In this document: in pieces, positions 16,700 through 26,500 of the stretch
How positions within the stretch are numbered: position 1 is the stretch's first letter
Layout: each line of letters starts with the position of its first letter
From: Pedobacter frigidisoli
GTDB lineage: Bacteria > Bacteroidota > Bacteroidia > Sphingobacteriales > Sphingobacteriaceae
Assembly (NCBI RefSeq): GCF_004331675.1
Contig: NZ_SJSN01000024.1
Span: 1 to 38,770, forward strand
Length of the DNA: 38,770 bases
Direction of reading: 5' to 3'
Notes under the pieces: generated by a model
The model's input: the letters and a program-made list of their open reading frames with translations, nothing else
Database searches by the model: none
Told to the model about the DNA's origin: nothing
Made by a program: the position numbers and the translations under genes

Positions 16700-17602
16700 A
16701 TGGAAAGACGATCAGCTATAAAAAATTTAGGTGGAATATTACTCCTCCCATCATTGGGATTTAATGTTGCCCAAGATCTAAAGAAGCCCGTGCTTAGGAT
16801 TGCTCATATTACAGATGTTCACCTCAAAAATGAATTTGGTGCGCCGGATAAGTTTATCAAATGCCTGCACCATTTGCAGTCTCAATCGCCAAAGGTAGAT
16901 CTCATTCTCAATGGTGGGGATGCGGTCTTTGATATGAACAAGGAAAATATCGACAACATTAACGATCAATGGAAATTAATGAAAGATACGATGAAGAACG
17001 AGTCCAATCTTCCTATTCATTATTGCTTGGGAAACCATGATATCTGGTGGAATGAGAATAGTAGGAATGAAGCTTTTTATGGGAAGAAATATTCCATGGA
17101 TCAGCTTGGCCTGGCAAAACCATATTATAGCTTTGTGAAGGCTGGATGGAAATTCTTGATTCTAGATAGCGTCCATTTGGATATCGATCAAACCTGGTAT
17201 ATCGGAAAGCTTGGAGATGCACAGTTTGAATGGCTGGAGCAGGAACTGAAAACGACTCCAGGTGATATGCCTGTATTGGTGATGTCGCATATTCCAATTC
17301 TGACCGCCTTATTAATGATTGAGGAAAATGTTGTAAACAAGTGGACAATGCTTGGCGGTGATATGCATACAGATACGGCTAAGATCATCAATCTTTTTTA
17401 CCAGTATCCTAACGTCCGACTTTGTTTAAGTGGACACTTACACATGCGGGATAAGGTCATTTACAATAATGTTAGCTATATCTGTAATGGAGCAGTTTCT
17501 GGCGCCTGGTGGAAAGGGCAGAGGAGGGAAACCGTTCCAGGATATGGTATAGTGGATCTTTTTTCGGACGGAAGCTTTGAGGAGAGCTACATTGGTTACT
17601 GA
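16700..17602 (+). CDS. Exported metallophosphoesterase (calcineurin-like)
   Basis: The 300-aa protein has all blocks of the calcineurin-like fold: D39-x-H41 in HITDVHLK, D74 in LNGGDAVF, N112-H113 in LGNHDIWW, H197 in VMSHIPIL, and H246-x-H248 in LSGHLHMRD. These residues hold two metal ions and cleave phosphomonoesters or diesters. MERRSAIKNLGGILLLP at the N terminus looks like a twin-arginine signal, suggesting export after folding with metal. The ATG at 16700 is preferred over the GTG at 16691 because it places the RR motif at the start. Within the phosphoesterase cluster it may finish substrates released by the diesterases. Confidence 0.9.
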   Translation: MERRSAIKNLGGILLLPSLGFNVAQDLKKPVLRIAHITDVHLKNEFGAPDKFIKCLHHLQSQSPKVDLILNGGDAVFDMNKENIDNINDQWKLMKDTMKNESNLPIHYCLGNHDIWWNENSRNEAFYGKKYSMDQLGLAKPYYSFVKAGWKFLILDSVHLDIDQTWYIGKLGDAQFEWLEQELKTTPGDMPVLVMSHIPILTALLMIEENVVNKWTMLGGDMHTDTAKIINLFYQYPNVRLCLSGHLHMRDKVIYNNVSYICNGAVSGAWWKGQRRETVPGYGIVDLFSDGSFEESYIGY

Positions 17603-17630
17603 AGGAAAAAAACCAAGTAACTTCTCAATC

Positions 17631-17659
17631 AAAAAGCCCAGATATCCATCGGGGCTTTC
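17631..17659. terminator. Possible bidirectional terminator after the metallophosphoesterase gene
   Basis: AAAGCCC (17633-17639) pairs with GGGCTTT (17652-17658) around a 12-nt loop. The T run is short on the plus strand and better on the minus strand (GGGCTTTTTG). Confidence 0.5.
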
Positions 17660-18192
17660 AAAATCAACTAACGTAAACCTGTAATATAAACCAAATATGT
17701 ACACTGCGAAGTTAATTCAGAACTATTTGCAGAATGTTAAGTAATGGTTAAACTTTAATACAGGTTTACCGACGCTAAATTTTTCAACGAAATTATAAGA
17801 CTCAGCAGAGGCATTCAGGTCTTGGAAAAGCTTTAAAGGATATCAAAAACCATTAATAAGATTTTATCACTCTGGTAACAGAAATCTAAAATTAAAGAGT
17901 GCAATCCGAGTACTTTGCGAAAGATACCGTTAAAGTTCAATCCAGATTGCCCTTCATTGCAATCAAGATATAATTATTTGTCTTTGCCATCGGTCAAATG
18001 AGGCCAGCTTAGGTTGTGATTATGAAGATGGGATTGGATATTGAGATCGTAATGGTACCTAAGTGTAAATTGATATACTCCTGTGATTGCCCAGTATGCA
18101 ATGAGAATGACCTAGACTCGATTAAAAAATACAAATGTCCCCCATTATCTCTACGACAACTTCTGAGGGAAGGCAGCCGTGATTTAACTATC

Positions 18193-18223
18193 CAAAAAAG
18201 GCCGGCACTAATCGTGTCGGCCT
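18193..18223 (-). terminator. Rho-independent terminator of the PI-PLC gene
   Basis: AGGCCGGCAC (18199-18208) pairs with GTGTCGGCCT (18214-18223) around a TAATC loop, with one G-U pair. On the minus strand TTTTTT follows. It lies about 30 bp past the stop of the PI-PLC-like gene. Confidence 0.88.
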
Positions 18224-18250
18224 AAACAAATAGACAGTATCTGTATGGGG

Positions 18251-19222
18251 TTAAAAATTTTTGTTAAGGATGAGTTGAGCTTTTGCCTGGTCGACAAAAT
18301 CCATGGGTATCACGCCATACCTGCCCGAGGAATTACTGGAGAAGTATTGGCTAAGTTTAGGATTGATATAGTTTGCCACAGCATTGATATTGGGGATGGA
18401 AAAAATGCCCGGCTGGTATCCACTCGAATAGTTTATGTAAAGCTTGTTGGACCCATCAGCCATAGCAGCATTGAGGAGCTGCTCTACCGCAGTCCATTTG
18501 CTCGGAAGATCATTTACCTTGTAAAAATCCTGTATTTTTATGCCACCATAACTGTTACTGATATCAAAAGCTGTATTGTCCGCCCAAGCTGTGGCATTGA
18601 TTCCCTTGGTTGCAGCTGCACTAAATCTTCTGATCAACTTGATCCTGCCCCGTAAGCTGCCAAGGTTGGGCAGGTCGTTGGATAAACTCCATTTACCCGG
18701 GTTTTGCTGGGTGTAGGAATCAAAGGTTTGTTCGAAGGAACGGGTATTGTTTGAGGGGGTATGTTCCTCTTTCACGCACATCAAAATAGTCTCTGATGGA
18801 TTGACATTTAAAAAACTGATACATGCATTGATTACATCTTGAAAATTAAGGTTTTGGTAAATTGCGCCATGGTGAATCGCAAAGGCGTTGTCGATGTGTC
18901 TACAGCGTATATCCAGATAACGTACGCCGATCTTCAATTGCTCAGCGATACTAATGTTCTGGCATTTTGCTGTGCTGGAGATCGGCTCGAACAAGGCACC
19001 GGAGTCATGGGTGCCAGGAATAGACAACCTTCCGATCGCCGTGGTATTGGGCAGGCCCAGCATCCAGTTGTTTAATGTGGTGGGCACCTGTAGTTGGAGT
19101 GCATCAAGCTGCTGCAAATTGTTTTCGTTTCCTGAAAAATCAGAAAGTGGTGATTCTTGCTCCTTTTTACACGCAGTAAATGAGCAGGCAATTACTGCCA
19201 GTAGGAGGGATAATCTTTTCAT
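18251..19222 (-). CDS. Phosphatidylinositol-specific phospholipase C-like lipoprotein
   Basis: This 323-aa protein starts MKRLSLLLAVIACSFTAC, a lipoprotein signal with Cys18. The X-domain fold of bacterial PI-PLC follows: WMLGLPNTTAIGRLSIPGTH with catalytic H72 in the GTHDSG motif, D104-x-R106 in VRYLDIRCR, and the second catalytic histidine in FAIHHGA (H117 or H118). Bacterial PI-PLCs cut phosphatidylinositol or glycosyl-PI anchors by acid-base catalysis through a cyclic inositol phosphate, without calcium. Surface or periplasmic anchoring fits use of external lipid. The open frame extends to 19486, but the lipobox fixes the start at 19222. It lies on the same strand as system 2 but 1.6 kb away and ends in its own terminator. 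Confidence 0.9.
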   Translation of the reverse strand: MKRLSLLLAVIACSFTACKKEQESPLSDFSGNENNLQQLDALQLQVPTTLNNWMLGLPNTTAIGRLSIPGTHDSGALFEPISSTAKCQNISIAEQLKIGVRYLDIRCRHIDNAFAIHHGAIYQNLNFQDVINACISFLNVNPSETILMCVKEEHTPSNNTRSFEQTFDSYTQQNPGKWSLSNDLPNLGSLRGRIKLIRRFSAAATKGINATAWADNTAFDISNSYGGIKIQDFYKVNDLPSKWTAVEQLLNAAMADGSNKLYINYSSGYQPGIFSIPNINAVANYINPKLSQYFSSNSSGRYGVIPMDFVDQAKAQLILNKNF

Positions 19223-20802
19223 GTTTGGGTATGTTTGTATGTCTATTTGTGGTATTGAGTTTGGATAACTTGTTTCAAATTTGTAGCACTCGATTGAGTC
19301 AGACGCTAGCAGCCTTATATCGTCTATACCTGGTATTATGGAGATTTTTATGCCCAATATCATTATGGATTTTAAACATGTCATGGCACGTCTGATTGGG
19401 GTATTTTGCTTGGCAACATCAAGATATGATGAGGTTCCTTGCTCTTTCTGGTAGACTGGTCGCATGGATAAGAATTTACCGATCATATGACTTAACCTTA
19501 TACAGTGTTTTCTCTAAGGTCAGTTCAAATCGTAAAGAGTACTACTATCCAGTGTTATCAATTGATTAAGATTTTGTGAAGATAAAAGCCCCACTTCAGC
19601 GCGAGGATTTACAAATTAAGAGTTAGGGGCCATGCTCCCAAGAATTCCCTTGATCTCAGAAATGGGGTCTTTGTCGTGCGGAAAGCATTTTGCGTGATGC
19701 CACTTCGGAATTTTAGGGAGGTAAATTGGTTTGTGGGGTCCTTATTTGTCACAATGGGTTTATAGCTGATTTATTAACCTATGACTGTATCTGACATTTC
19801 AATTTTGATTACATGCAAAATCTTTCACGGGTTCGATAGAATTCCAAGGCTTCTGATCCAGAATCTAACTAAAGAAAGAAATCTGCCCAAGAGGGATTGA
19901 GCAGGATTTCCCCAGATGCTCAAGGCAATGAAAGGGTATTTTAGAATTAGACAAAGAAGGGATTTCAAGGATATTATCTGCATGTTATCGTGACCAGCTC
20001 AATTTTCCCTAACCCTACGCTAATTGTTGTTTTTGTGGACAATACATGGATATAAGGAATACATCCAAATACCGCGTATTGTGGTTGATATATGTCTGAA
20101 GCTCTTACGGCCCTAACCTAATGTGTATTCAGCTCTTTAATCACAACCGGTTAGCCTGACCCCAAATACGCGGCGATTAACTGTGCAGTATCCGCCTTTT
20201 CATATTCGGTTAGGCATCATGGCGGTTCCGTTGCGCGCTCATAATAAAGGTCTTCCGCTCCATGTACTCTCTGATATCGCACGCCAAGGGCGGCGCCGTC
20301 ACTATATATCAAAAACCTCGCGGTACATCCATCAATATAAGATTATTTGTTCTCGTCATTTATGTCTGGCTTTCCTTTCGACAGGCACCCTGCATGTTGA
20401 ATGCCTTGGCTTTCTCGATCAATGGACCACTGTCGCTTAGTGAGTAGGGCAAGTTTTGATAAAAAATACCTTTTAAAAAAAAAGGGCTCCGGTAACCAGC
20501 CCGAACCCTTATCACAACTAATCTAAACTTAATAAATAATACGAGATATTTACATCGAAAAAAAAAGAATCCATATTAAGTCAGTATTTCCAGTGCGTTA
20601 TTATATTGTTTGCCTGGGCACTCTAACCAATTATTCCAGGTTTAGTAGAACTCTTCTTTAAATTGTATCTCTATAGGTATATTATATTTACCGATGTTAT
20701 CTTACTTATTGGGCACCATGATATATCCTATTCCTTAGTCAACGAATGGATTGGTAAGCCTATTATATTGCTAGCAGATCAATTGCATCTTTTGCTGATT
20801 AT
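19223..20802. other. Long stretch without an intact gene (1.6 kb)
   Basis: No intact gene was found. A minus-strand frame at 19616-19741 reads PIYLPKIPKWHHAKCFPHD to SMAPNS and stop, with no start codon. A short one near 20151-20210 ends EKADTAQLIAAYLGSG and stop. Both may be gene remnants or chance. The part at about 20100-20320 has more G+C than its surroundings. A minus-strand terminator lies at 20475-20502. The first 260 bp are the upstream region of the PI-PLC gene. Confidence 0.4.
20475..20502 (-). terminator. Rho-independent terminator downstream of system 2
   Basis: On the minus strand GGGCT, a loop GGTTACCGG that can itself pair, and AGCCC are followed by nine T residues. The arms lie at 20498-20502 and 20484-20488. 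It is the first strong terminator beyond the NPP-like gene, leaving a 3' untranslated region of about 300 nt. Confidence 0.72.
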
Positions 20803-22035
20803 CTACTTATCCAATATTACCCAACGGTTTACAAAATTGTCTTTTCCCTCCAATACAACCTTGTAAAAGCGAGATGGATACTTTTCTACGTTAACCAAGA
20901 TATGCCTGTCAGCGATCGGAACCTCCGCTACAAGCTGATAAATATCTTTTTGACCCCTTTTGAAGCCATTGGTCGTCGCCACCCACACCTTCACAGTTCC
21001 CTTGTTTTCCAATGCTTTCCAGCTAATATCAATGTTCCCCTGAATGTAGTTTGCCTGTGGCTCCGCAATCGAGACCTCGCCGATGAGCGGTATACCATCC
21101 ACTTCCATCAGGCTGGGCCTTGGTAGATCAACGCCCATAAACCGTGCAATGGTGAGCATGATATCTACGATAGCGGGATCATAGTATTGGCTGTAGTTAT
21201 TCAGTTGAGGATAGTTGCTTACCATCCAGGTGCTTCGCTGCCTCATTGATTGCCCACCATGACCTTTTCCTGTCCGCTCGTCTCTTCCGTGGTCTGTTGT
21301 CACGACCATTAGCCAATCCTCGCCATTGTTTTTTTTACGGTACTCTACAGCGTCGTAGATCTTTCCGAGCTGGATGTCCAGTTTTTTGATTGCTGCTATA
21401 TATTCTGGACTATCGCCATGCATATGTCCCATGTCATCGGTATATTCCAGATACACCCAAGATAGGTCAGGGGCATCCTTTCTTATGCTAGCAACAGCCT
21501 CGCCAACCACTTTCTCATCAATCTGGTGCATGAAATTTCGACTCCTATCATGTTTGAAATTTATGGTATCCAATTCATAGCCATCAAAATATTGATCGAC
21601 CTGCAGGTTGCCCGCCGAGGGCAGGTTGTGCCCCAGTAATTTCGTCCGGTTATCCTGCCAGCTCGAAAAAATGGCCGTCTTTTTTTGTGGATATTGCGTC
21701 TTGAGGAACCTGAATATATTCTGATAGTTGTAGTTCGGATCCTTGATCTCATTATCTGGGATATTGTGCTTATTGAACCACACGCCCGTCAACAAACTGT
21801 TATAGCCTACGGCAGAAATGGTTGGTGTTTGGCTATAACCGTCTTTTTCGCCTCCAACGTACATTCTGGTGTAGCTTCCGGCCTTAATAATTCTTTTTAT
21901 ATTCGGAAGATCAAGACGCTCAATCACATCGGCAGGAATACCATCAGCAATAATGAAAACGGTTTTCCTCACGTTCTGCGCCCAGGTATTAACTGAAACA
22001 GCAAGTAATGCTACTACTATAATCTTTTTTATCAT
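20803..22035 (-). CDS. NPP-type phosphodiesterase / alkaline phosphatase superfamily enzyme, exported
   Basis: The 410-aa protein has a signal peptide (KKIIVVALLAVSVNTWAQ). The superfamily metal-binding residues are visible: D31 in FIIADGIPAD, a nucleophile in QTPTISAVGYNSLLTG (Ser74 aligns best, Thr72 possible), EYTDDMGHMHG, and TTDHGRDERTGKGHGG with Asp-His and a further His. The overall pattern is that of nucleotide pyrophosphatase/phosphodiesterases. Residues 325-410 form an added beta domain. It should cleave phosphodiesters or monoesters in the periplasm. The start at 22035 is chosen for the signal peptide; the open frame reaches 22101. It lies downstream of SusD of system 2, across a hairpin. 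Confidence 0.9.
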   Translation of the reverse strand: MIKKIIVVALLAVSVNTWAQNVRKTVFIIADGIPADVIERLDLPNIKRIIKAGSYTRMYVGGEKDGYSQTPTISAVGYNSLLTGVWFNKHNIPDNEIKDPNYNYQNIFRFLKTQYPQKKTAIFSSWQDNRTKLLGHNLPSAGNLQVDQYFDGYELDTINFKHDRSRNFMHQIDEKVVGEAVASIRKDAPDLSWVYLEYTDDMGHMHGDSPEYIAAIKKLDIQLGKIYDAVEYRKKNNGEDWLMVVTTDHGRDERTGKGHGGQSMRQRSTWMVSNYPQLNNYSQYYDPAIVDIMLTIARFMGVDLPRPSLMEVDGIPLIGEVSIAEPQANYIQGNIDISWKALENKGTVKVWVATTNGFKRGQKDIYQLVAEVPIADRHILVNVEKYPSRFYKVVLEGKDNFVNRWVILDK

Positions 22036-22086
22036 TGTGCTCAAAACAAATGGATTGATTATGGGATTGAATCGTTTTGGGTAATC

Positions 22087-22114
22087 GAAAAGCACCATCA
22101 AAAAAGATGGTGCT
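22087..22114 (-). terminator. Terminator hairpin between SusD and the NPP-like gene of system 2
   Basis: AGCACCATC (22091-22099) and GATGGTGCT (22106-22114) form a perfect 9-bp stem with a 6-nt loop. On the minus strand TTTTCGATT follows. It sits 9 bp past the SusD stop and 52 bp before the next ATG, so it may attenuate the downstream gene or protect the susCD message. Confidence 0.8.
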
Positions 22115-22122
22115 GTAAAATC

Positions 22123-23580
22123 TTATGGTTTAAGTAACCACATTATACCGTTAATATTATCTCCCTCGGGATACTGTCTGGAGATTGCGCCAGTAACATT
22201 TTGTTGGTTCAATCTTAATTCTGTTTCGGGGTACATCCAACGTTTTGGAATGCGCTTTTCATTCAGCATTCCTGCTCCAGTGGTATCAAAAATGGGGAAG
22301 CCCGTTCTGCGTTGCTCATAAAAAGGTTGCAGACCACTATTCATAAAGGATGCGATATATTTTTGCGTGATGATTTTCGATAATGGATTAGCAGCACCTG
22401 TTAGTAATACAGAGGGTTGAGTTAAATAGTTAGCGATGGTATTTTCTTCAATTCCATAGAATTGCATCGAGGCCCTAATCCCTTTTTGATAATAGTCGCT
22501 TGCACTTCCGGTAATCCATCCCCGTTGTACGGCCTCAGCTAAAATAAATTGCACTTCTGCATATCCCAGGGCAATACTGGGTTCATTTGTTGGACTGTTG
22601 TAATAGCGAGGTTTGATCTTCGAAATTTCTCCCGCTACTGTACGTGCATTGTTCTCATTAACAGGAGCGCTACCTTTTGCGCCACCATAAGCGTTGAAAT
22701 CGGTTACTGCCAGTGCAGCAAATTTCGGTGCCTTATCTGCAAAATTGAAAAGACGAACATCGTTTAACGATTTTAATAAATTAACAAAGGTTTCCTCCAA
22801 ATAATTGGCAGTCTGGATATCGTTATTGTTAAAATAGGGATAGCGATTACCCGCAAGATCGTAGAATTTAAGCTGGGCATTATCGGTATTGCCTGTGAAA
22901 ATCGGGAACTCCGCAGGACTGTTGACTATTTCCGCAAAACGTTTCTTCACTTCAAATCTTGCATCATTTTCCTTAATGGATAAACTCATCAATACCCTAA
23001 GCGACAATGAATTGATTGCTCGCTTCCATTGTTGCATGTTACCATTGAAAACAATGTCTCCCTGAATTGCCGGCGTATTGGTGGCAATCATTCCGTTCGC
23101 TGCCTTTAAGTCATTTAGAATACTTAAATATATATCCTCCTGCTTATCGTATATTGGAGTAGATAGGTTTTCATCTCCCTTTAGTGCCTGACTATAAGGT
23201 ATATCACCAAACATCTGCGTGAGCTGTAAAAAATACCATGCCCTAAAAAATTTTGCAATGGGTTGGTATTGTGGCTTATTCTGGCTTGCTGCTGCCTCTT
23301 CCATCTTGATTACCTGGCGTAGGTTACCGAAATTTCCAAAGCTTCCCCTGTTCCAGCCATAATACTGACTCAGGGAAACGGCATCGGTGTAAACCATTTG
23401 GCGTGTGGTAAACGCGATGTTGATATCCGTAGACTGGAAAGCTGTTTGTTCGATTGCATTCAAGAGCAGATCAGGCGTTGCAATTGTTGATTTATTTGGA
23501 TCTATTTGAAATTCACTAAACTTTTTGCATCCCACTTGTGTAAGCGTTGCAAATAATAATAGATATAATGTCTTTTTCAT
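22123..23580 (-). CDS. SusD-like surface lipoprotein (system 2)
   Basis: The 485-aa protein starts MKKTLYLLLFATLTQVGC with lipid anchor Cys18 followed by KKFSEF. The pattern FQIDPNKSTIATPDLLLNAI, then FRAWYFLQLTQMFGDIPYSQ, is that of the SusD-like_2 branch, which is shorter than the RagB type of systems 1 and 3. The C terminus contains ALGYAEVQFILAEAVQRGW and RRTGFPIF. It should cap the SusC barrel encoded 11 bp upstream and bind the imported ligand at the cell surface. The ligand is unknown. Confidence 0.92.
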   Translation of the reverse strand: MKKTLYLLLFATLTQVGCKKFSEFQIDPNKSTIATPDLLLNAIEQTAFQSTDINIAFTTRQMVYTDAVSLSQYYGWNRGSFGNFGNLRQVIKMEEAAASQNKPQYQPIAKFFRAWYFLQLTQMFGDIPYSQALKGDENLSTPIYDKQEDIYLSILNDLKAANGMIATNTPAIQGDIVFNGNMQQWKRAINSLSLRVLMSLSIKENDARFEVKKRFAEIVNSPAEFPIFTGNTDNAQLKFYDLAGNRYPYFNNNDIQTANYLEETFVNLLKSLNDVRLFNFADKAPKFAALAVTDFNAYGGAKGSAPVNENNARTVAGEISKIKPRYYNSPTNEPSIALGYAEVQFILAEAVQRGWITGSASDYYQKGIRASMQFYGIEENTIANYLTQPSVLLTGAANPLSKIITQKYIASFMNSGLQPFYEQRRTGFPIFDTTGAGMLNEKRIPKRWMYPETELRLNQQNVTGAISRQYPEGDNINGIMWLLKP

Positions 23581-23591
23581 ATTCGTGCAGA

Positions 23592-26500
23592 TTAAAATTT
23601 AAGGTTAACATTGAATCCAAATGAACGGGTTGAAGGCGTTTGAAGATTGTCCACTGCCGGATCAGGATCTACATTTGGCATTTTGGAGAATAATAAAAGG
23701 TTACGGCCAACCACAGAGAAATCCAATCCCTTAATGAATGATTTACCCAGTAGTTTAGTGGGAACTTGCCAGCCCAAGGTAACCTCCCTCAGTTTTAAAA
23801 AAGTTTGTGAGAAGTAGTTGTAGTTATTGTAAGCACCATTGCTGGTGTTGGTCATGTAATCGATGTAATTAACAGCCTTGGTATTTGGTGCGAAAACACG
23901 GGTATCGCTGATGATATTTCCATTGGCATCGTAGGTTGCCTGTCCGCTGGTCACCACTACACCATCACCAATAAATGTTGATCTACCTGCATTTGCATCC
24001 ACCCGAAATTGATTAAGCGTTCCCGGATTTGTACCACCCCACCACATTTTCTGGTTGGTTGTGGAATACATCATACCCCCTAAACGGCCATCAACTAAAA
24101 ACTTTAAGGTAAAAGCCTTATAATTGAAGGTGTTCTCTATACCGTAGGTCCAATCTGGAGATTGATAACCAATAAATCTTGAAAAGGTATCGTTTACCGG
24201 GAAACCATTGCTACCATAAATAACCTGTCCCTGATTGTTGGTTTGATAAACTGATGTGAAGATTTTGTCAGTGCGATCGCCAACCCTTAAAAAGTTTAAG
24301 GTTTCAGCACCCCCATAGATCTCTTTCAGATACCTCCGGTATTTACTGACATTTAGAGCAATGTTCCAATTAAAATCTGTGCTTTTTATTAACGTTCCAG
24401 AGAGCACAAATTCTAATCCCTTACGCTGAAATACGTTTCCATTTGCCAGCTGACTGTTATAACCACTGGTAATGGAGGTTGGAATAGAAACGATGTTATT
24501 AAAATCACGCGTTTGGTAATAAGTTGCCTCAATACTTAACCTGTTCTTAAAAAACTTGGTATCCAAACCAACCTCCCAGCTATCAGAAGTCTGTGGAGTA
24601 AGATTTGCATTTAACAAGGCATCACCGAAAGTTAGGGAAGGGACGCTGTTCCAAATGGTTCCCTTATTAAACGATGGTAAATAACTGTAGGTATAGGCAT
24701 TATCGTTCAGCGTTGCACTCGAAACCCTCGACCATGAAGCTCTTGCCTTTAAGTATGAGAACCATTTTGGTAAGGTTGTAAGTTGAGAGATTACAACAGA
24801 TGAACTTATTGATGGATAGAAAAAGCTATTATTTGCCGTGGGTAGGGTAGAGATGATATCGTTTCTGCCTGTAGCCGTTAGGTAAATTGCATTCAGGAAT
24901 TCCAGATCCAAAACCGCATATACACTGCTTGTGCGTCTCTCCTCAACAAAATTATTTCCCTGAATGGGGTTGGCAGAGTTGCTGAGGTTGTAAAAGCCCG
25001 GAATGGTCAATCCATCAGTGCTCGTAGATCCGTACTTGTTGTTTCTGTAGTAGTTCGCTGCACCAACCTGTGCGTGTAACTTAAATTTCTCTGTAAAAGT
25101 ATGGTTGTAATCACCTATCAGATCAGAAACCAAGTCGATATAATTTCCAGTATTAACCGTAAACTGGCCCCGTGATTTATTACCATAACCAATATAGCTC
25201 ATCGGTTCCTTATAGGTTCGGTTCAGCCCGTAGGCGTTAATGCCGTTTCTAAACTGAACGCTGAAGGCAGGGCTGATCTTATAGTTCAGGTTCAATGATC
25301 CAAAGGTATTGTCCTTATCGTATCCCCGTAAATATTCATAGGCCTGGAAATAAGGATTGTTATAATAAGAAGTATTGTAGTTTCTCTGTTGGATGCCTTC
25401 CTTCCCAGGAACCCAATAATCTCTCAAATCTGCTACACTGACATCTGCACCCGTCCATAATACCAAGTTATATAGGTAATTTGTTGGTCCATAGCCTGTT
25501 TCAGGAAAGTTTTTAGTAAACTGTCGGTTATAGTTCAGTCTGGCATCTACCGTAAAATTGTCTGATAGCTTATAGTTTCCAGAGATGTTGAAAGAACTAT
25601 TCTGTAAATCCGTATTCGGAACAATGCCGCGTTGATAAATATGGGAGGCTGAGGCCCTGAATGCACCTTTTTCGCCACTCTGTGTGATACTGATATTGTT
25701 ACTGGCGATCAGTCCAGTTTGGAAGAAATCCTTAACATTATTTTTCCCCCTAGAAATAAAGGGTAGGGGAACCAGCTTGCCTGTTACAGGATCTTTCGGA
25801 CTATTAAATTGAGGCGTTTCAAAAAAGCCACTGGGCGTTGTCGGATCCAGCTGATCTAGCTTTGGTCCCCAGATCCATCCAGAACCTTCAGGTCCTCCGC
25901 CAGAGCCATCAACATAAGTATATTTGCCCTTAAAACCTGCACCATATTCAGTTTGCACTTCAGGAATTCTGATAAAGCTGGGTTGAATTTGAGTGGAACT
26001 GTTCACGTCGATACTCAAATCCTTGCCCTTACCGCGTTTTGTAGTGATCATGATTGCACCGTTCTGACCAATAGAGCCATACAGTGCAGAAGCGTTTGCA
26101 CCTTTCAATACCGTAACCGTTTCCACATCATCAGCATTAACACGATATAAATCTGCCGATTGATCAGGAATTCCATCAATTACAATAAGTGGTTTTCTGC
26201 CCCTTAGCGAAATTCCAGGGTCCTGGAAAAGATCCGTTGAGTTGGTGATATTCAATCCCGCAACACGGCCGGTAAGAGAGTTGATCAGGTTGGGTTCCCT
26301 GGCCTTTACCAAGCTCTCCCCCTGAACCTCCTGCACCACATAACCTAGTTTTGCCCGTTCTTTTTTAATCCCCAATGCGGTGACAACCACATCTGATAAG
26401 GCTTTACTATCCTCCGTTAATTGTACCTGATAGGTATTTGCATCAGTTACAGTTATTTCTTTTACCTGATAGCCAATGCTGGTAAATACCAATACCTCGC

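Larger units (their letters stand above)
17603..18250. other. Intergenic stretch between convergent genes (648 bp)
   Basis: It holds terminator hairpins at 17631-17659 and 18193-18223. I see no gene that I would defend. A 69-codon frame at 18016-18225 has a CDCPVC motif but runs into the second terminator. The middle part looks like non-coding or decayed sequence. Confidence 0.5.

Noticed and set aside
18016..18225. 69-codon plus-strand frame with a CDCPVC cysteine cluster
   Set aside because: It runs through the PI-PLC gene terminator, has no recognisable start signal and no family resemblance; the cysteines alone are not enough.
19223..19486. 88-residue N-terminal extension of the PI-PLC frame
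   Set aside because: A clear lipoprotein signal begins at MKRLSLLL (19222), so translation almost surely starts there.
20183..20447. Overlapping 85- and 61-codon plus-strand frames
   Set aside because: No signal, domain or start context; they lie in the G+C-richer part of a gene-free stretch and are probably chance frames.
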